From Nonomuraea sediminis (GTDB lineage: Bacteria > Actinomycetota > Actinomycetes > Streptosporangiales > Streptosporangiaceae): a stretch of 64,000 bases of DNA. Location of the stretch: NCBI RefSeq assembly GCF_018531495.1, contig NZ_JAHDTI010000001.1:930001-994000 (forward strand). Reading direction: 5' to 3'. Below are positions 36,015 through 47,048 of this stretch, one piece after another (the stretch's first letter is position 1; every line of letters begins with the position of its first letter). Made by a program: the position numbers and the translations under genes. The notes below the pieces were generated by a model. That model did not search any database, was not told where the DNA came from, and worked only from the letters and a program-made list of their open reading frames with translations.

Positions 36015-37106
36015 TCAGAGAATCCGCTTGGCGCCGGGGATCGAGCGGGCCAGGTAGGCCAGGCCCCAGCAGAGCGGCAGCGCGATGAGCGACAGGATCG
36101 CGAACTTGACCACCGCGATCGTGTGCAGGTCACGCAGCCCGACCGCGACGCCCACCAGCACCAGCGGATGGAGGATGTAGACGGTGTAGGCCTGCCCGGA
36201 CAGGAAGGCGCCGAAGCGCCCCTGGTGGTTGAAGCGCTCGCGGAACAGCACCACCAGCCCGATGACGATCGCCGTGGCGAACGTCGACTCCCACGTGGCC
36301 TCGACCAGGTCGGCGAGCATCCCGCTTGTCACCGACTTCAGCGGCAGCAGCACGGCGGTGTTCGCGCCCGCCGCCGCGAACCCGATCCAGCCCGCCCGCG
36401 GCGACAGCGTCGCGTACCAGCCGCGCCTGACGGCCAGCACGCCCACCGCGAACATCGCGGCATACTGCGGCAGGTAGTCCGGCGTGGGCAGCCCGAGCAC
36501 CGGGATCATGGTCCCGGTCGGCACCAGGAACCGCCACAGCCAGGTGGCCACCGACAGCCCGAACGCGAACAGCACGATCGTGCGCCCCCGCAGCACGCTC
36601 GCCCGCTCCCCCACCGGCTCGGCCGTCCTCACCCGCCGGTTGAGCACGTACAGCGCGGCGAAAACGATCAGCACCTCGACGAACCACATCGGCCCCGGAT
36701 CCCACGAGCCGATGTAGAACTGCCAGTACGGCAGGTCGGACATCCGCCCGTAGATCGGCATCAACGCGAACGGCCGCAACACCAGCAGATAGACCAGCAG
36801 CGGGATGCCCAGCCTGGTCAGCCGGTCGCGCATGAAGGCGCGCCCGCCCTTGCGGTCGTAGGAGCCGGGCGTGAAGAACCCGGAGATCAGGAAGAAGAAC
36901 CCCATGAAGAACGCCTGGTCGAAGACGACCAGCACGTCCAGCAGCCCGCCCGAGGGGTCCTTGGGCGGCTCGTTGTAGTACCAGACGGGGATGTTGCCAT
37001 AGGTGATCGCGGCGTGGTGCAGCACCACGAGCGCCGTTAACACGATCCGCAGGTTGTCGACCGCGTACAGCCTGGTCGTGGCCGCAGCGCGGGTCTCGGT
37101 CTTCAC
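36015..37106 (-). CDS. Acyltransferase 3 family membrane protein
   Basis: A 363-residue integral membrane O-acyltransferase of the Acyl_transf_3 (OafA-like) family with about ten spans. YAVDNLRIVLTALVVLHHAA holds the conserved histidines, and FFMGFFFLISGFF and GPMWFVEVLIVF are other family blocks. It acylates a sugar, lipid or polymer on or through the membrane. The GTG at 37106 overlaps the tetR stop by four bases (GTGA), so regulator and enzyme are co-translated. The substrate is unknown. Confidence 0.87.
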   Translation of the reverse strand: MKTETRAAATTRLYAVDNLRIVLTALVVLHHAAITYGNIPVWYYNEPPKDPSGGLLDVLVVFDQAFFMGFFFLISGFFTPGSYDRKGGRAFMRDRLTRLGIPLLVYLLVLRPFALMPIYGRMSDLPYWQFYIGSWDPGPMWFVEVLIVFAALYVLNRRVRTAEPVGERASVLRGRTIVLFAFGLSVATWLWRFLVPTGTMIPVLGLPTPDYLPQYAAMFAVGVLAVRRGWYATLSPRAGWIGFAAAGANTAVLLPLKSVTSGMLADLVEATWESTFATAIVIGLVVLFRERFNHQGRFGAFLSGQAYTVYILHPLVLVGVAVGLRDLHTIAVVKFAILSLIALPLCWGLAYLARSIPGAKRIL

Positions 37107-37723
37107 TTCTTCACAGCCCTTTCGAACAGATCGGCCAGCTCGTTGGCGTGCGCGTCGAGGTCGTGCTCGGGGTAGGCCACCCAGTAGGCGAACATGCTGT
37201 CGATGGCCGAGGAGTGCGTGACGGCCATGACCCGGGTGTCGAACTCGCGGAACTCCCCGTTCTGCTGGCCGAGGCGGTAGATGCTCTCCATCGCCTCGTA
37301 GACCGCCTCGTTGGCCTTGACCCCGTAGCGCGGCTGGCCGTCGGCGGTGCGCAGGTTGTAGAAGATCTCGCCGAGTGCCTTCAGCTGTGTGCGGTGCCCG
37401 CGCATGTGCTCGGCGACCGACAGGATGTGCCCCCTGAGCAGCCCGGTAGCGGACTCGACGCCCTCGATCTTGGCCATGACGTACTCGGCGATGGCGTGGT
37501 AGGTCCGCTCGACGACCTCCTCCATCAGCTCGTCCTTGCCGGCGAAGTGGTAGGAGATGACGCCCTTGCTGATGCCCGCGTGCTTGGCGATCTGGGCCAG
37601 GGAGGCCCGGGCGAACCCCAGCTCGGCGATCACCTCGACGGCCGAGGCGACGATCTGCGCCCGCCTGGCCTCCTCGATGAACGAGCGGTCCTTCTGGCCG
37701 CTCGACTTATTTTCTGACCGCAT
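37103..37723 (-). CDS. TetR-family repressor
   Basis: A 206-residue TetR-type regulator. The DNA-binding helix-turn-helix is at about 36-58 (AQIAKHAGISKGVISYHFAGKDEL in part: HAGISKGVISYHF). The C-terminal ligand domain contains FYNLRTADGQPRYG and is not diagnostic. I use the ATG at 37723; a TTG two codons earlier at 37729 is also in frame. An inverted repeat over its start codon suggests that it represses itself and the co-translated acyltransferase. It is 48 bases downstream of an acyltransferase-like gene on the same strand. Confidence 0.9.
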   Translation of the reverse strand: MRSENKSSGQKDRSFIEEARRAQIVASAVEVIAELGFARASLAQIAKHAGISKGVISYHFAGKDELMEEVVERTYHAIAEYVMAKIEGVESATGLLRGHILSVAEHMRGHRTQLKALGEIFYNLRTADGQPRYGVKANEAVYEAMESIYRLGQQNGEFREFDTRVMAVTHSSAIDSMFAYWVAYPEHDLDAHANELADLFERAVKK

Positions 37724-37746
37724 GGCCAAAATTTAGCACATGCGGT
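37717..37746. promoter_or_regulatory. Inverted repeat at the tetR start (putative operator)
   Basis: ACCGCATG (37717-37724) and CATGCGGT (37739-37746) are perfect eight-base arms with a 14-base AT-rich spacer (GCCAAAATTTAGCA). The left arm overlaps the tetR ATG and the spacer can hold its -10 box, so binding would block transcription. This fits a TetR dimer or dimer pair. Confidence 0.6.
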
Positions 37747-37771
37747 TAAGCGACGCGCGCGGGGTGAGTCG

Positions 37772-38716
37772 TCAGACCCTGATCCAGCCCGCCCTGCCGT
37801 ACCAGGTGCCGCCCGCGGCCAGGTGCCCGGCGATGATCCGCTCCAGGCTGGTACGGCGGGGCAGCTCGGGGTCGTGGGCCTGCCCGCCGTACACGAAGGC
37901 GAGCATGTCGCTCTCGTCGAAGCGCTGCAGCAGCCGGAAGCGGCGCTGGAAGGAGAGGATGTTGGAGCCGGCCGGCAGGTGGTCGGCGAACTGGTCGTCG
38001 AGCAGCCAGGAGTGGCAGGTGAAGACCTGCGGCTTCTCCTCGGGGAAGTGCCGCGGGAAGAAGCTCCTGGCCTGCTCGAACGACTCGTCGCACGCCCGCG
38101 GCGTCATCGGCCCGAGGAAGTCGGGGATGTGCACGGCCAGCGACGGCTCGCCGGGCAGGCCGGGGCCGCCCTCCGCCCTGATCGCCTGGCCGGTGGTCTC
38201 GCCGAGCCTGGCCCTGGCGAACTGCAGCCTGCCCAGCTGGTAGAGGCTGCCGACGGCGTGCTGCTGGAACCACCACGGCGCGTGCAGCCCGCCGGCGCCG
38301 TGCCGCTTGCGGTGCACGGCCATGTTCCGCCCCAGGTCGGCGAGCGTCGCGTCGGACACCTGCGCGGAGATCCCGCGCTCGCGGTGGAATTGCCTGGTGT
38401 ACGGCAGGGCCGCCAGGTAGACGTGGACGTAGAAGTAGCGGCCTGCCTGCGGCAGTTCGGGGAACATGGGCGGCCTGTCGACGCGGCCCATGGCCTCCAC
38501 CAACGAGTGCACGCAGCGTTCGAGCAGCCACCAGTGCGGCGTGCCCGGCTCGGGGCGGCCGGCGATCACGGGGCCGATGTCCTCGTGCGGGACGGTCAGC
38601 CGGAGCAGTTCGCCTGCCATGGCCGTGGGTTCGGGCAGCCTGATGTCCAGGCCGCCGAGGGATTCGAGGTGGTCGAGCCAGTGGGGGTGGGAGAGCCTGA
38701 GCGCCGAAAGGTCCAC
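37772..38716 (-). CDS. Acyltransferase-domain protein (NAT_N/GNAT_C type)
   Basis: A 314-residue soluble protein of the group with an N-acyltransferase N-terminal domain and a GNAT-like C-terminal domain. GRYFYVHVYLAALPYTRQFH and FTCHSWLLDDQFADHLPAGS are typical blocks, and SNILSFQRRFRLL lies in the C-terminal half. The biochemical role is unknown. It begins with GTG four bases after the CehA/McbA gene, so the two are translated in series and probably work together. Confidence 0.7.
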   Translation of the reverse strand: MDLSALRLSHPHWLDHLESLGGLDIRLPEPTAMAGELLRLTVPHEDIGPVIAGRPEPGTPHWWLLERCVHSLVEAMGRVDRPPMFPELPQAGRYFYVHVYLAALPYTRQFHRERGISAQVSDATLADLGRNMAVHRKRHGAGGLHAPWWFQQHAVGSLYQLGRLQFARARLGETTGQAIRAEGGPGLPGEPSLAVHIPDFLGPMTPRACDESFEQARSFFPRHFPEEKPQVFTCHSWLLDDQFADHLPAGSNILSFQRRFRLLQRFDESDMLAFVYGGQAHDPELPRRTSLERIIAGHLAAGGTWYGRAGWIRV

Positions 38717-38720
38717 GGGA

Positions 38721-40766
38721 TCAGCGTAACCGGGCCCGGTAGACGGCCCTGGCCTGATCGAGGAGGGCCAGGTGGTCGGCGAGCCGGTCGCGGGAGTCCA
38801 GGCGGGCGTGCCGTTCGATCAGGTCCTGCAGCAGGTCGAGCCACTCCAGGCACCAGCGCACGTCCTGCGGCCTGGCCACCCGCCTGCCGCCGACGTCCAC
38901 GAGCACGGGACTGGTCAGTGCGTGGCCGATGGCGGTCTGGGTGCGCGGGTGCGGCTCGCACAGCGCCTCGGCCAGCACGTAGGTGGGCTCGGAGGCCTCC
39001 AGCCTGACGGTCACCGACAGCGCCTCGCCCGGCCCGGTGGCCAGGCATTCGGCGCCCGCGATGACGCCCGAGGCGGTCCTGACGCGCACGGCCCGCACCT
39101 CGGGCCCGATCGCCGAGGCGGTCACGGTCAGCCGCTGTCCCGGGCGAGCGTCGACGACGTGCCCGGGGCCGTGCCCGTCGACCGACAGCTCCAGCCACGG
39201 GCCGGTGGTGGCGAACGTGCGGCCCGCCCTGACCGCCTCGGCGAAGGACGCCGCGGTCAGCGCGCCGTCCACCCGGGCGTAGACGCGGGCCCAGCCGGGC
39301 GGGCTTGACTGCCGGTCGGCCCTGGTGAAGGAGAGCATCGTGTCGGTGCCCGCGGTGACGGCCAGCCGGTTGCCCGCGCCGATCAGGCGGCGATAGACGG
39401 CCGCGCTTGCGGCGATGTCGGCGTGGGTGAGCACGTCCATGCTGTCGACCAGGCCGAGCGCGGCGTCGGCGACCAGCTCGCGGGCGGCGCAGGCGCGCGG
39501 GACGGGCCCGATGACCGCCGACGGCGGGTCCTGCTCGCCGATCGCCAGGCTGAAGGGGTGGCTGTAGCCGACGAGCGCGCCCAGCTCGCGCAGTTCCCGC
39601 AGCCCTTCCGCGTTGGGCGGCCAGTCGGCCTGGCCGTCGAACCCGGTGTGGAAGCGGCCCGGCACCTTGTCGGGAGCGAAGGCGGAGACGTGGCCGAGCA
39701 GGTCGTTGCGGTACTCCACGCCCATCCGCGCCACATGGGTGGCGTCGGACCAGGGCAGGTCGCGGCCCACCCAGTGCTCGAGCGCCGCCAGGTCGTGGAC
39801 GCGGGCGCCGGACACGTTGCCGGCCAGCAGGTTGAGCACGTGCAGGTCCTCGCCGTGCTGGGCGGCGGCCGCCGCGGAGGGCGCGGCCACGGTGTCGCCC
39901 GCCCAGTTCAGGTGGACGTGCAGGTCGCCGCCGTACCAGCCGCGGGCGGCGGCGTCGTAGATCCGCCGCGGGGTGAGCTCGACGGTGGTGGGCGGCCGGA
40001 CGGTCGCGGTGGCCTCGCCGTACTCCATGCCCCTGGTGACCGTGACGGTCAGCGGCTCGTCGGGGACCTCCAGCTCCAGGTCGTCGCCGTGGAAGTACGG
40101 CCGGCCGCGGAAGTCGTGGCGGTGCGGCACGCCCGCGGGGAACCAGCCCTGGCCGTCCTGGCTTGTCACGCTCCACCGGCAGGGGAACCCGGCCCGCACC
40201 CTGAGCCTGGCCGGGCGGGCGGTCCTGTGCAGGCCACCCAGCCGCACCCGGGCGCCGTCGACGGTGACCTGGCTGCCCGGACCGACCTCGACCAGCCAGG
40301 CGCCGCCTGCGCGCAGCTCCCTCGCCGTGCCGTCGACCTCGACCTCGACGGGGCTGTCGCGGCGCACGTCGATGAGCAGGGGGACGCGCTCGCCGGGATC
40401 CCTTCCCTGGAGCACGGTGTGCGTCCCGCCGGCGAGCTCGACCCCGCCGCCGGTGATCCGCAGGGCCGCCGCGTGCGCGGGCAGCGCGCCGTCGAGCGTG
40501 TCGCGCAGCACCTCGTCGTAGTCGGCCTCGGCCAGCAGGGCGCCGAGCTCGTCCGGCGGCCGGCCGGGGTGGCGCCGGGCCAGCGCGCGGAAGGCCACGA
40601 CCCAGAAGCGGCCGGACAGCTCGGGTGGCAGCACCCGGCGCGTACCGAACAGCTTGACGTAGAAGTTCTCCGGCTCGCCCCTCGTGATGCCGTGCCGGTC
40701 CAGCAGGTCCTGGTACTCCCGTAACGCCCCCGCCACCGTCTCAGGCAGCATCGGATCCTGTGTCAT
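38721..40766 (-). CDS. CehA/McbA-type PHP metallohydrolase
   Basis: A 681-residue protein of the CehA/McbA family. The first part (about 1-270) is rich in beta-strands without known enzyme motif. The second part has a PHP-like metal site: YGGDLHVHLNWAGD, GYSHPFSLA and TAGTDTMLSF carry the expected His and Asp ligands. Related proteins hydrolyse carbaryl-type esters or unknown phosphoesters. The C-terminal part is strand-rich again. Several in-frame ATGs (40790, 40775 and 40766) lack clear ribosome sites; I used the last, MTQDPMLPE. The next gene follows four bases later. Confidence 0.75.
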   Translation of the reverse strand: MTQDPMLPETVAGALREYQDLLDRHGITRGEPENFYVKLFGTRRVLPPELSGRFWVVAFRALARRHPGRPPDELGALLAEADYDEVLRDTLDGALPAHAAALRITGGGVELAGGTHTVLQGRDPGERVPLLIDVRRDSPVEVEVDGTARELRAGGAWLVEVGPGSQVTVDGARVRLGGLHRTARPARLRVRAGFPCRWSVTSQDGQGWFPAGVPHRHDFRGRPYFHGDDLELEVPDEPLTVTVTRGMEYGEATATVRPPTTVELTPRRIYDAAARGWYGGDLHVHLNWAGDTVAAPSAAAAAQHGEDLHVLNLLAGNVSGARVHDLAALEHWVGRDLPWSDATHVARMGVEYRNDLLGHVSAFAPDKVPGRFHTGFDGQADWPPNAEGLRELRELGALVGYSHPFSLAIGEQDPPSAVIGPVPRACAARELVADAALGLVDSMDVLTHADIAASAAVYRRLIGAGNRLAVTAGTDTMLSFTRADRQSSPPGWARVYARVDGALTAASFAEAVRAGRTFATTGPWLELSVDGHGPGHVVDARPGQRLTVTASAIGPEVRAVRVRTASGVIAGAECLATGPGEALSVTVRLEASEPTYVLAEALCEPHPRTQTAIGHALTSPVLVDVGGRRVARPQDVRWCLEWLDLLQDLIERHARLDSRDRLADHLALLDQARAVYRARLR

Positions 40767-40856
40767 GCGCGCCATGCTTACATGGATCATGCCGGGTCTG
40801 CCGAAGGCCGGATGGGCATCTTTCCCCTGTGGGGGAGGTATTTCCGCCCGAGTGCG

Positions 40857-41822
40857 TCAGCGGGGTTGTTTGAAGGCCTCCAGGAGGCGGTCGGCGGCCA
40901 GGGCGGGGGTGAGGGTGCCCTCCTGGACCTCGCGTTCCACGTCGGCGGTGATGGCGGCGACCGCGGGTGAGGCGTGCAGCTCCGACAGCAGGCGGTTGCG
41001 GACCAGGGTCCAGGTCCACTGGACCTGCTGGCCACGGCGCTTGGCGGCCAGGTCGAGGCCGTCCTGGTGGGCCAGGACGTGCCGCCACAGCTCGTCGAGG
41101 CCGGCGCCCGTCAGTCCGCTGCAGGTCAGGACCGGGGGCGGCACGCTGTCGGAGCGGAGCATGCGCAGCGCCCCCGCCAGTTCCCTGGCCGCCTTGCGGG
41201 CGGCGGGCTCGTGCTCGCCGTCGGCCTTGTTGACGGCGATGACGTCCGCCAGCTCCAGGACGCCCTTCTTGATGCCCTGAAGCTGGTCTCCCGTGCGGGC
41301 CAGGCTGAGCACCAGGAACGTGTCGACCATGTCGGCGACCGCGGTCTCGGACTGCCCGACGCCGACGGTCTCCACCAGCACCACGTCGAACCCGGCCGCC
41401 TCGACCACGACCATGGCCTCCCTGGTGGCCTTGGTGACGCCGCCGAGCGTGCCGGAGGTGGGCGAGGGGCGGATGAAGGCGTGCGGGTCGGTGGCCAGGC
41501 GCATCATGCGGGTCTTGTCCCCCAGGATGCTGCCGCCCGTCCGTGTCGAGGAGGGGTCGACGGCCAGCACCGCCACCCGGTGGCCGTCGCCGGTCAGCAT
41601 GGTGCCGAGCGCGTCGATGAACGTGGACTTGCCCACGCCGGGCACGCCCGAGATGCCGACCCGCCTGGCGTTGCCCGACAGCGGGGTCAGCTCGACGAGC
41701 AGGCGCTGGGCCAGCGCGATGTGATCGGGCCTGGTCGACTCGACCAGGGTGATCGCGCGGGCGATCCACGTCCGGGATCCGGACTTCACGCCGTGGACGT
41801 AGTCCTCAAGCGAGCGCGTCAT
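40857..41822 (-). CDS. meaB: Methylmalonyl-CoA mutase chaperone GTPase MeaB
   Basis: A 321-residue G3E-class GTPase that protects and reloads adenosylcobalamin-dependent methylmalonyl-CoA mutase. The P-loop is GISGVPGVGKST (about 56-67), followed by VLAVDPSSTRTGGSILGD, VETVGVGQSE and NKADG as G-motifs. Normally meaB lies directly after mutB; here two kinase genes on the opposite strand separate them. GGGAGAAAGG precedes its ATG. The upstream gap to 41927 is shared with the divergent kinase gene. Confidence 0.93.
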   Translation of the reverse strand: MTRSLEDYVHGVKSGSRTWIARAITLVESTRPDHIALAQRLLVELTPLSGNARRVGISGVPGVGKSTFIDALGTMLTGDGHRVAVLAVDPSSTRTGGSILGDKTRMMRLATDPHAFIRPSPTSGTLGGVTKATREAMVVVEAAGFDVVLVETVGVGQSETAVADMVDTFLVLSLARTGDQLQGIKKGVLELADVIAVNKADGEHEPAARKAARELAGALRMLRSDSVPPPVLTCSGLTGAGLDELWRHVLAHQDGLDLAAKRRGQQVQWTWTLVRNRLLSELHASPAVAAITADVEREVQEGTLTPALAADRLLEAFKQPR

Positions 41823-41855
41823 TCCCCGCCTTTCTCCCGCTTGTCAGCCTAACTT

Positions 41856-41885
41856 CCGACAAATCCTTACTTTTGCCGCTAGGGT
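41856..41885 (+). promoter_or_regulatory. Probable promoter of the kinase pair
   Basis: CCGACA (41856-41861) and TAGGGT (41880-41885) with an 18-base spacer resemble a -35/-10 pair in the AT-richer gap between meaB and the first kinase. CACAGGAG lies downstream, about 12 bases before the kinase ATG, as ribosome site. The call rests on the -10 box. Confidence 0.4.
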
Positions 41886-41927
41886 GCGGAAGGTCTGATC
41901 ACACCTGTCACAGGAGTCCCTCCCCTC

Positions 41928-43372
<1,445 letters not shown>

Positions 43373-43373
<1 letters not shown>

Positions 43374-44878
43374 TGGCGCCGCTCCAGCCCGATGACCCGC
43401 CCGGCGTCGGCCCCTACCGGCTGCTCGGCCGGCTCGGCGTGGGCGGCCAGGGCGTGGTCTACCTGGGTGAGGCCCCGGACGGGCGGCGGGTCGCGGTCAA
43501 GGTGCTGCGTGACGGGCTGGCCGGGGACGGGCGCTTCGCCAAGGAGATCGACGCGGCCAGGCGGGTGGAGCCGTTCTGCATCGCGCAGGTGCTCGACGCC
43601 TCGCTGGGCGGCATGCCGTACATCGTGACCGAGTACGTCGAGGGGCCGTCGCTGCAGGAGGCCGGGCGGCACGGCGGGGCAGACCTGCAGCGGCTGGCGG
43701 TGGCGACGGCGACCGCGCTGGCGGCCATCCACCGGGCGGGCGTGGTGCACCGCGACTTCAAGCCCGGCAACGTGCTGCTCGGCAGGGACGGGGCGCGCGT
43801 CATCGACTTCGGCATCGCCCGCGCCGCCGACGCCTCGCTCACGGTGACCAGCAGCATCGTCGGCACGCCCGCCTACATGGCGCCCGAGCAGCTGGCGGGT
43901 GTGGCGGTGGGTCCCGGGGTGGACGTGTTCGCCTGGGGATCGGTGATGGTCTTCGCCGCCACCGGGACGCCGCCGTTCGGCAACGACTCGCTGCCCGCGG
44001 TGATCCGGCGCATCCTGCACGACGAGCCGATGCTGGGCGACCTGCCGCAGCCGCTGCGCGCGATCGTGCTCGCGTGCCTGGCCAAGGACCCGGCCGCGCG
44101 GCCCGCCATGCAGGACGTCCTGTTCCAGCTCATCGGCGCCCAGCCCCCGCCCAGGGGTACGGCGGTCCGCTCCCGTACCCGCCGCCCCGCACGGGCGCTG
44201 CTGGTGGGCGCGGGCGCGGTCGGGCTGTCGGCGGCCCTGGTGGCGGGGGCGGTGGCCTGGGGCTCCTCGGGCGACGGCCACGTGACCGCGGGCCAGTTCT
44301 CGTCATCCCCGGGGTCGGCCGCCCCGCCCACGTCCCCCACGGGCAGTCCGACCAGGACGCCCGGCGGCAAGCCGCACAGCACGCAGGGCAGCAAGCCCCA
44401 CGGCTCTCCCACCATCAAGCCCACCGCTACCGCGAGCGGCAAGCCCACCGCCACCGCGAGCAGCAGGCCCCGGACCACCCCCACCTCCCACCGGCCCACC
44501 GCCACACCCACCCCGACGAAGTCGACGGCCAAGCCGAGCACCTCCCCCACCCGCGCGACCGGCACCTTCCGCGTGGCGTCGATCAGCCTGAACGGCGCGC
44601 AGGGCACCGGGAAGTCGTGCTGGACCTCCAGCGTCTACCCCGAGGTCGTGATCACCGGCCCGTCGGGCAGGCAGGTCGAGTACACCTACCGGTGGATCAT
44701 CGACGGCGAGGACTCGGGACGCACCACCGGCTGGCTGAGCGGCGGCAGGGGCAAGGTCGAGCACGGCGTCGGCAGCGCCTTCGAGGAGGGCAGGCACACG
44801 GTCGTCTTCCGGCTGGTGTCACCGTCGGCCTCGTCGCGCAGCGTCAGCTTCACCGTGTGCCCGCCCTACACGCACTAG
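43373..44878 (+). CDS. Transmembrane Ser/Thr protein kinase (second of tandem pair)
   Basis: A 501-residue paralogue of the preceding kinase, starting on the last base of its stop codon. GRLGVGGQGVVYLGE, VAVKVLRDG, VVHRDFKPGNVLLG and GTPAYMAPEQLAG match its neighbour almost residue for residue, while the linker (Thr/Pro/Lys repeats such as KPTATAS) and the outside domain differ. The membrane span is at about 276-298. The outside domain again has two cysteines (KSCWTSS and TVCPPYTH), suggesting the same disulfide-closed fold with a different ligand. A terminator-like hairpin follows. Confidence 0.92.
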
Positions 44879-44896
44879 CCCTCGCCGAGTACGGCA

Positions 44897-44914
44897 AGCC
44901 GCCCTTCGGGGGCT
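44897..44914. terminator. Terminator-like hairpin between kinase 2 and mutB
   Basis: AGCCGCCC-TTCG-GGGGGCT folds into a stem with a stable TTCG loop and one mismatch, in the 34-base gap between the convergent kinase and mutB stops. It could terminate both. There is no T-run. Confidence 0.45.
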
Positions 44915-47048
44915 AGTGGTGGCGGAGTTGGGTGATGAGGTCGAGGGCCGCGTCGGCGATGACCGTGCCGGGCGGGAAGATCGCGGCGGCGCCGGCGGCT
45001 CGGAGCTCGTCGAAGTCGCCCGGCGGGATCACGCCGCCCACGACGATCATGATGTCGGCGGCGTCCAGGTCCGCGAGCGCCCGCCGCAGATCAGGCACGA
45101 GCGTGAGGTGCCCGGCCGCCAGCGACGAGACGCCGACGATGTGCACGTCGGCCTCGACGGCCTGACGGGCGACCTCCTCGGGCGTCTGGAACAGCGGGCC
45201 GACGTCCACGTCGAACCCGAGGTCGGCGAAGGCGGTCGCGATGACCTTCTGGCCCCGGTCGTGGCCGTCCTGGCCCATCTTGGCGACCAGGATGCGCGGC
45301 CGCCGCCCCTCGGCGCGCTCGAAGTCGGCGCACGCCTGCCGCGCCCGCTCGATGTTGGCGGACGGGCCTGCTTCGTCGCGGTACACCCCGGAGATGGTAC
45401 GCACCTGCCCGGCATGCCTGCCGTACACCTTCTCCAGCGCCTCGGAGATCTCGCCCACGGTGGCCTTGGCCCTGGCGGCGTCGACCGACAGCTTGAGCAG
45501 GTTGTGCTCCAGGCCGGGCGCCGGGTTGTCGGCGGCCTTGGTGAGCGCGTCGAGCGCCCTGGCGACGGCGTCGGGATCGCGTTCGGCGCGCAGCCTGCGC
45601 AGCTTGTCGGCCTGCTGGGCGCGGACGGCGGAGTTGTCCACCTTGAGCAGTTCGGTGGCCATGTCCGCCTCGGCGCGGTACTTGTTGACGCCGATCACCG
45701 GCTGCCTGCCGGAGTCGATCCTGGCCTGGGCGCGCGCGGCGGCCTCCTCGATGCGCAGCTTGGGCAGCCCGGCGTCGATCGCGGCGGCCATCCCGCCGGC
45801 GGCCTCGACCTCCTGGATGTGCGCCCAGGCCCGCGCGGCCAGCTCGTGGGTGAGCCGTTCGACGTAGTACGAGCCGCCCCACGGGTCGGCCGGCGCGGTC
45901 GTGCCCGACTCCTGCTGCAGCAGCAGCTGGGTGTTGCGGGCGATGCGGGCGGAGAAGTCGGTGGGCAGCGCGAGCGCCTCGTCCAGGGCGTTGGTGTGCA
46001 GCGACTGGGTGTGGCCCTGGGTGGCGGCCATGGCCTCGACGCAGGTGCGGGCCACGTTGTTGAAGACGTCCTGGGCGGTCAGGGACCAGCCGGAGGTCTG
46101 CGAGTGCGTCCGCAACGACAGCGATTTCGGGTTCTTCGCCCCGAAGCCGGAAACGAGCTCGGCCCACAGCAGCCGGGCGGCGCGGAGCTTGGCGACCTCC
46201 ATGAAGAAGTTCATGCCGATGCACCAGAAGAACGACAGCCGCGGCGCGAACCGGTCGACGTCCATGCCCGCGGCGACGCCCGCCCGCAGGTACTCCACGC
46301 CGTCGGCCAGCGTGTAGGCCAGCTCCAGGTCGCAGGTCGCCCCGGCCTCCTGGATGTGGTAGCCGGAGATGCTGATCGAGTTGAACTTCGGCATCTTCTC
46401 GCTGGTGTAGGCGAAGATGTCCGAGATGATGCGCATGGAGGGCGCGGGGGGATAGATGTAGGTGTTGCGGACCATGAACTCCTTGAGGATGTCGTTCTGG
46501 ATCGTCCCCTGGAGCTGTTCCGGCTTCACCCCCTGCTCCTCGGCGGCCACGATGTACAGCGCGAGGATCGGCAGCACGGCGCCGTTCATCGTCATCGACA
46601 CCGACATCCGGTCGAGCGGGATCCCGTCGAACAGCTGCCGCATGTCGTAGATCGAGTCGATGGCCACGCCCGCCATGCCCACGTCGCCCGCCACGCGCGG
46701 GTGGTCGGAGTCGTAGCCCCGGTGGGTGGCCAGGTCGAAGGCCACCGACAGCCCCTTCTGCCCGGCGGCCAGGTTGCGCCGGTAGAAGGCGTTGGAGTCC
46801 TCGGCGGTGGAGAAGCCGGCGTACTGCCTGATCGTCCACGGCTGGGTCACGTACATGCTGGGGTACGGCCCGCGCAGGAACGGCGCGATCCCCGGGTAGG
46901 TGTCCAGGAAGTCCAGCCCGCGCAGGTCGCCGGTCGTGTACACCGGCTTGACCCCGATCCCCTCGGGCGTGTCCCAGATCTCGCCCCCGGGCAGGGCGTG
47001 CTCGCCCGCGGGCCCGTCGAGCGGGATCTCGGTGAAGTCCGGGATCAT
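44913..47048 (-). CDS. mutB: Methylmalonyl-CoA mutase large (catalytic) subunit
   Basis: A 711-residue mutase subunit that interconverts succinyl-CoA and (R)-methylmalonyl-CoA. The N-terminal TIM barrel contains [19 protein letters not shown] and [15 protein letters not shown]. The C-terminal cobalamin domain has [18 protein letters not shown] (about 583-600) with the DxHxxG histidine that ligands cobalt, then GVSSLAAGH and [11 protein letters not shown]. Length is standard. The ATG overlaps the mutA stop by four bases, giving a coupled heterodimer. Confidence 0.95.
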   Translation of the reverse strand: MIPDFTEIPLDGPAGEHALPGGEIWDTPEGIGVKPVYTTGDLRGLDFLDTYPGIAPFLRGPYPSMYVTQPWTIRQYAGFSTAEDSNAFYRRNLAAGQKGLSVAFDLATHRGYDSDHPRVAGDVGMAGVAIDSIYDMRQLFDGIPLDRMSVSMTMNGAVLPILALYIVAAEEQGVKPEQLQGTIQNDILKEFMVRNTYIYPPAPSMRIISDIFAYTSEKMPKFNSISISGYHIQEAGATCDLELAYTLADGVEYLRAGVAAGMDVDRFAPRLSFFWCIGMNFFMEVAKLRAARLLWAELVSGFGAKNPKSLSLRTHSQTSGWSLTAQDVFNNVARTCVEAMAATQGHTQSLHTNALDEALALPTDFSARIARNTQLLLQQESGTTAPADPWGGSYYVERLTHELAARAWAHIQEVEAAGGMAAAIDAGLPKLRIEEAAARAQARIDSGRQPVIGVNKYRAEADMATELLKVDNSAVRAQQADKLRRLRAERDPDAVARALDALTKAADNPAPGLEHNLLKLSVDAARAKATVGEISEALEKVYGRHAGQVRTISGVYRDEAGPSANIERARQACADFERAEGRRPRILVAKMGQDGHDRGQKVIATAFADLGFDVDVGPLFQTPEEVARQAVEADVHIVGVSSLAAGHLTLVPDLRRALADLDAADIMIVVGGVIPPGDFDELRAAGAAAIFPPGTVIADAALDLITQLRHH

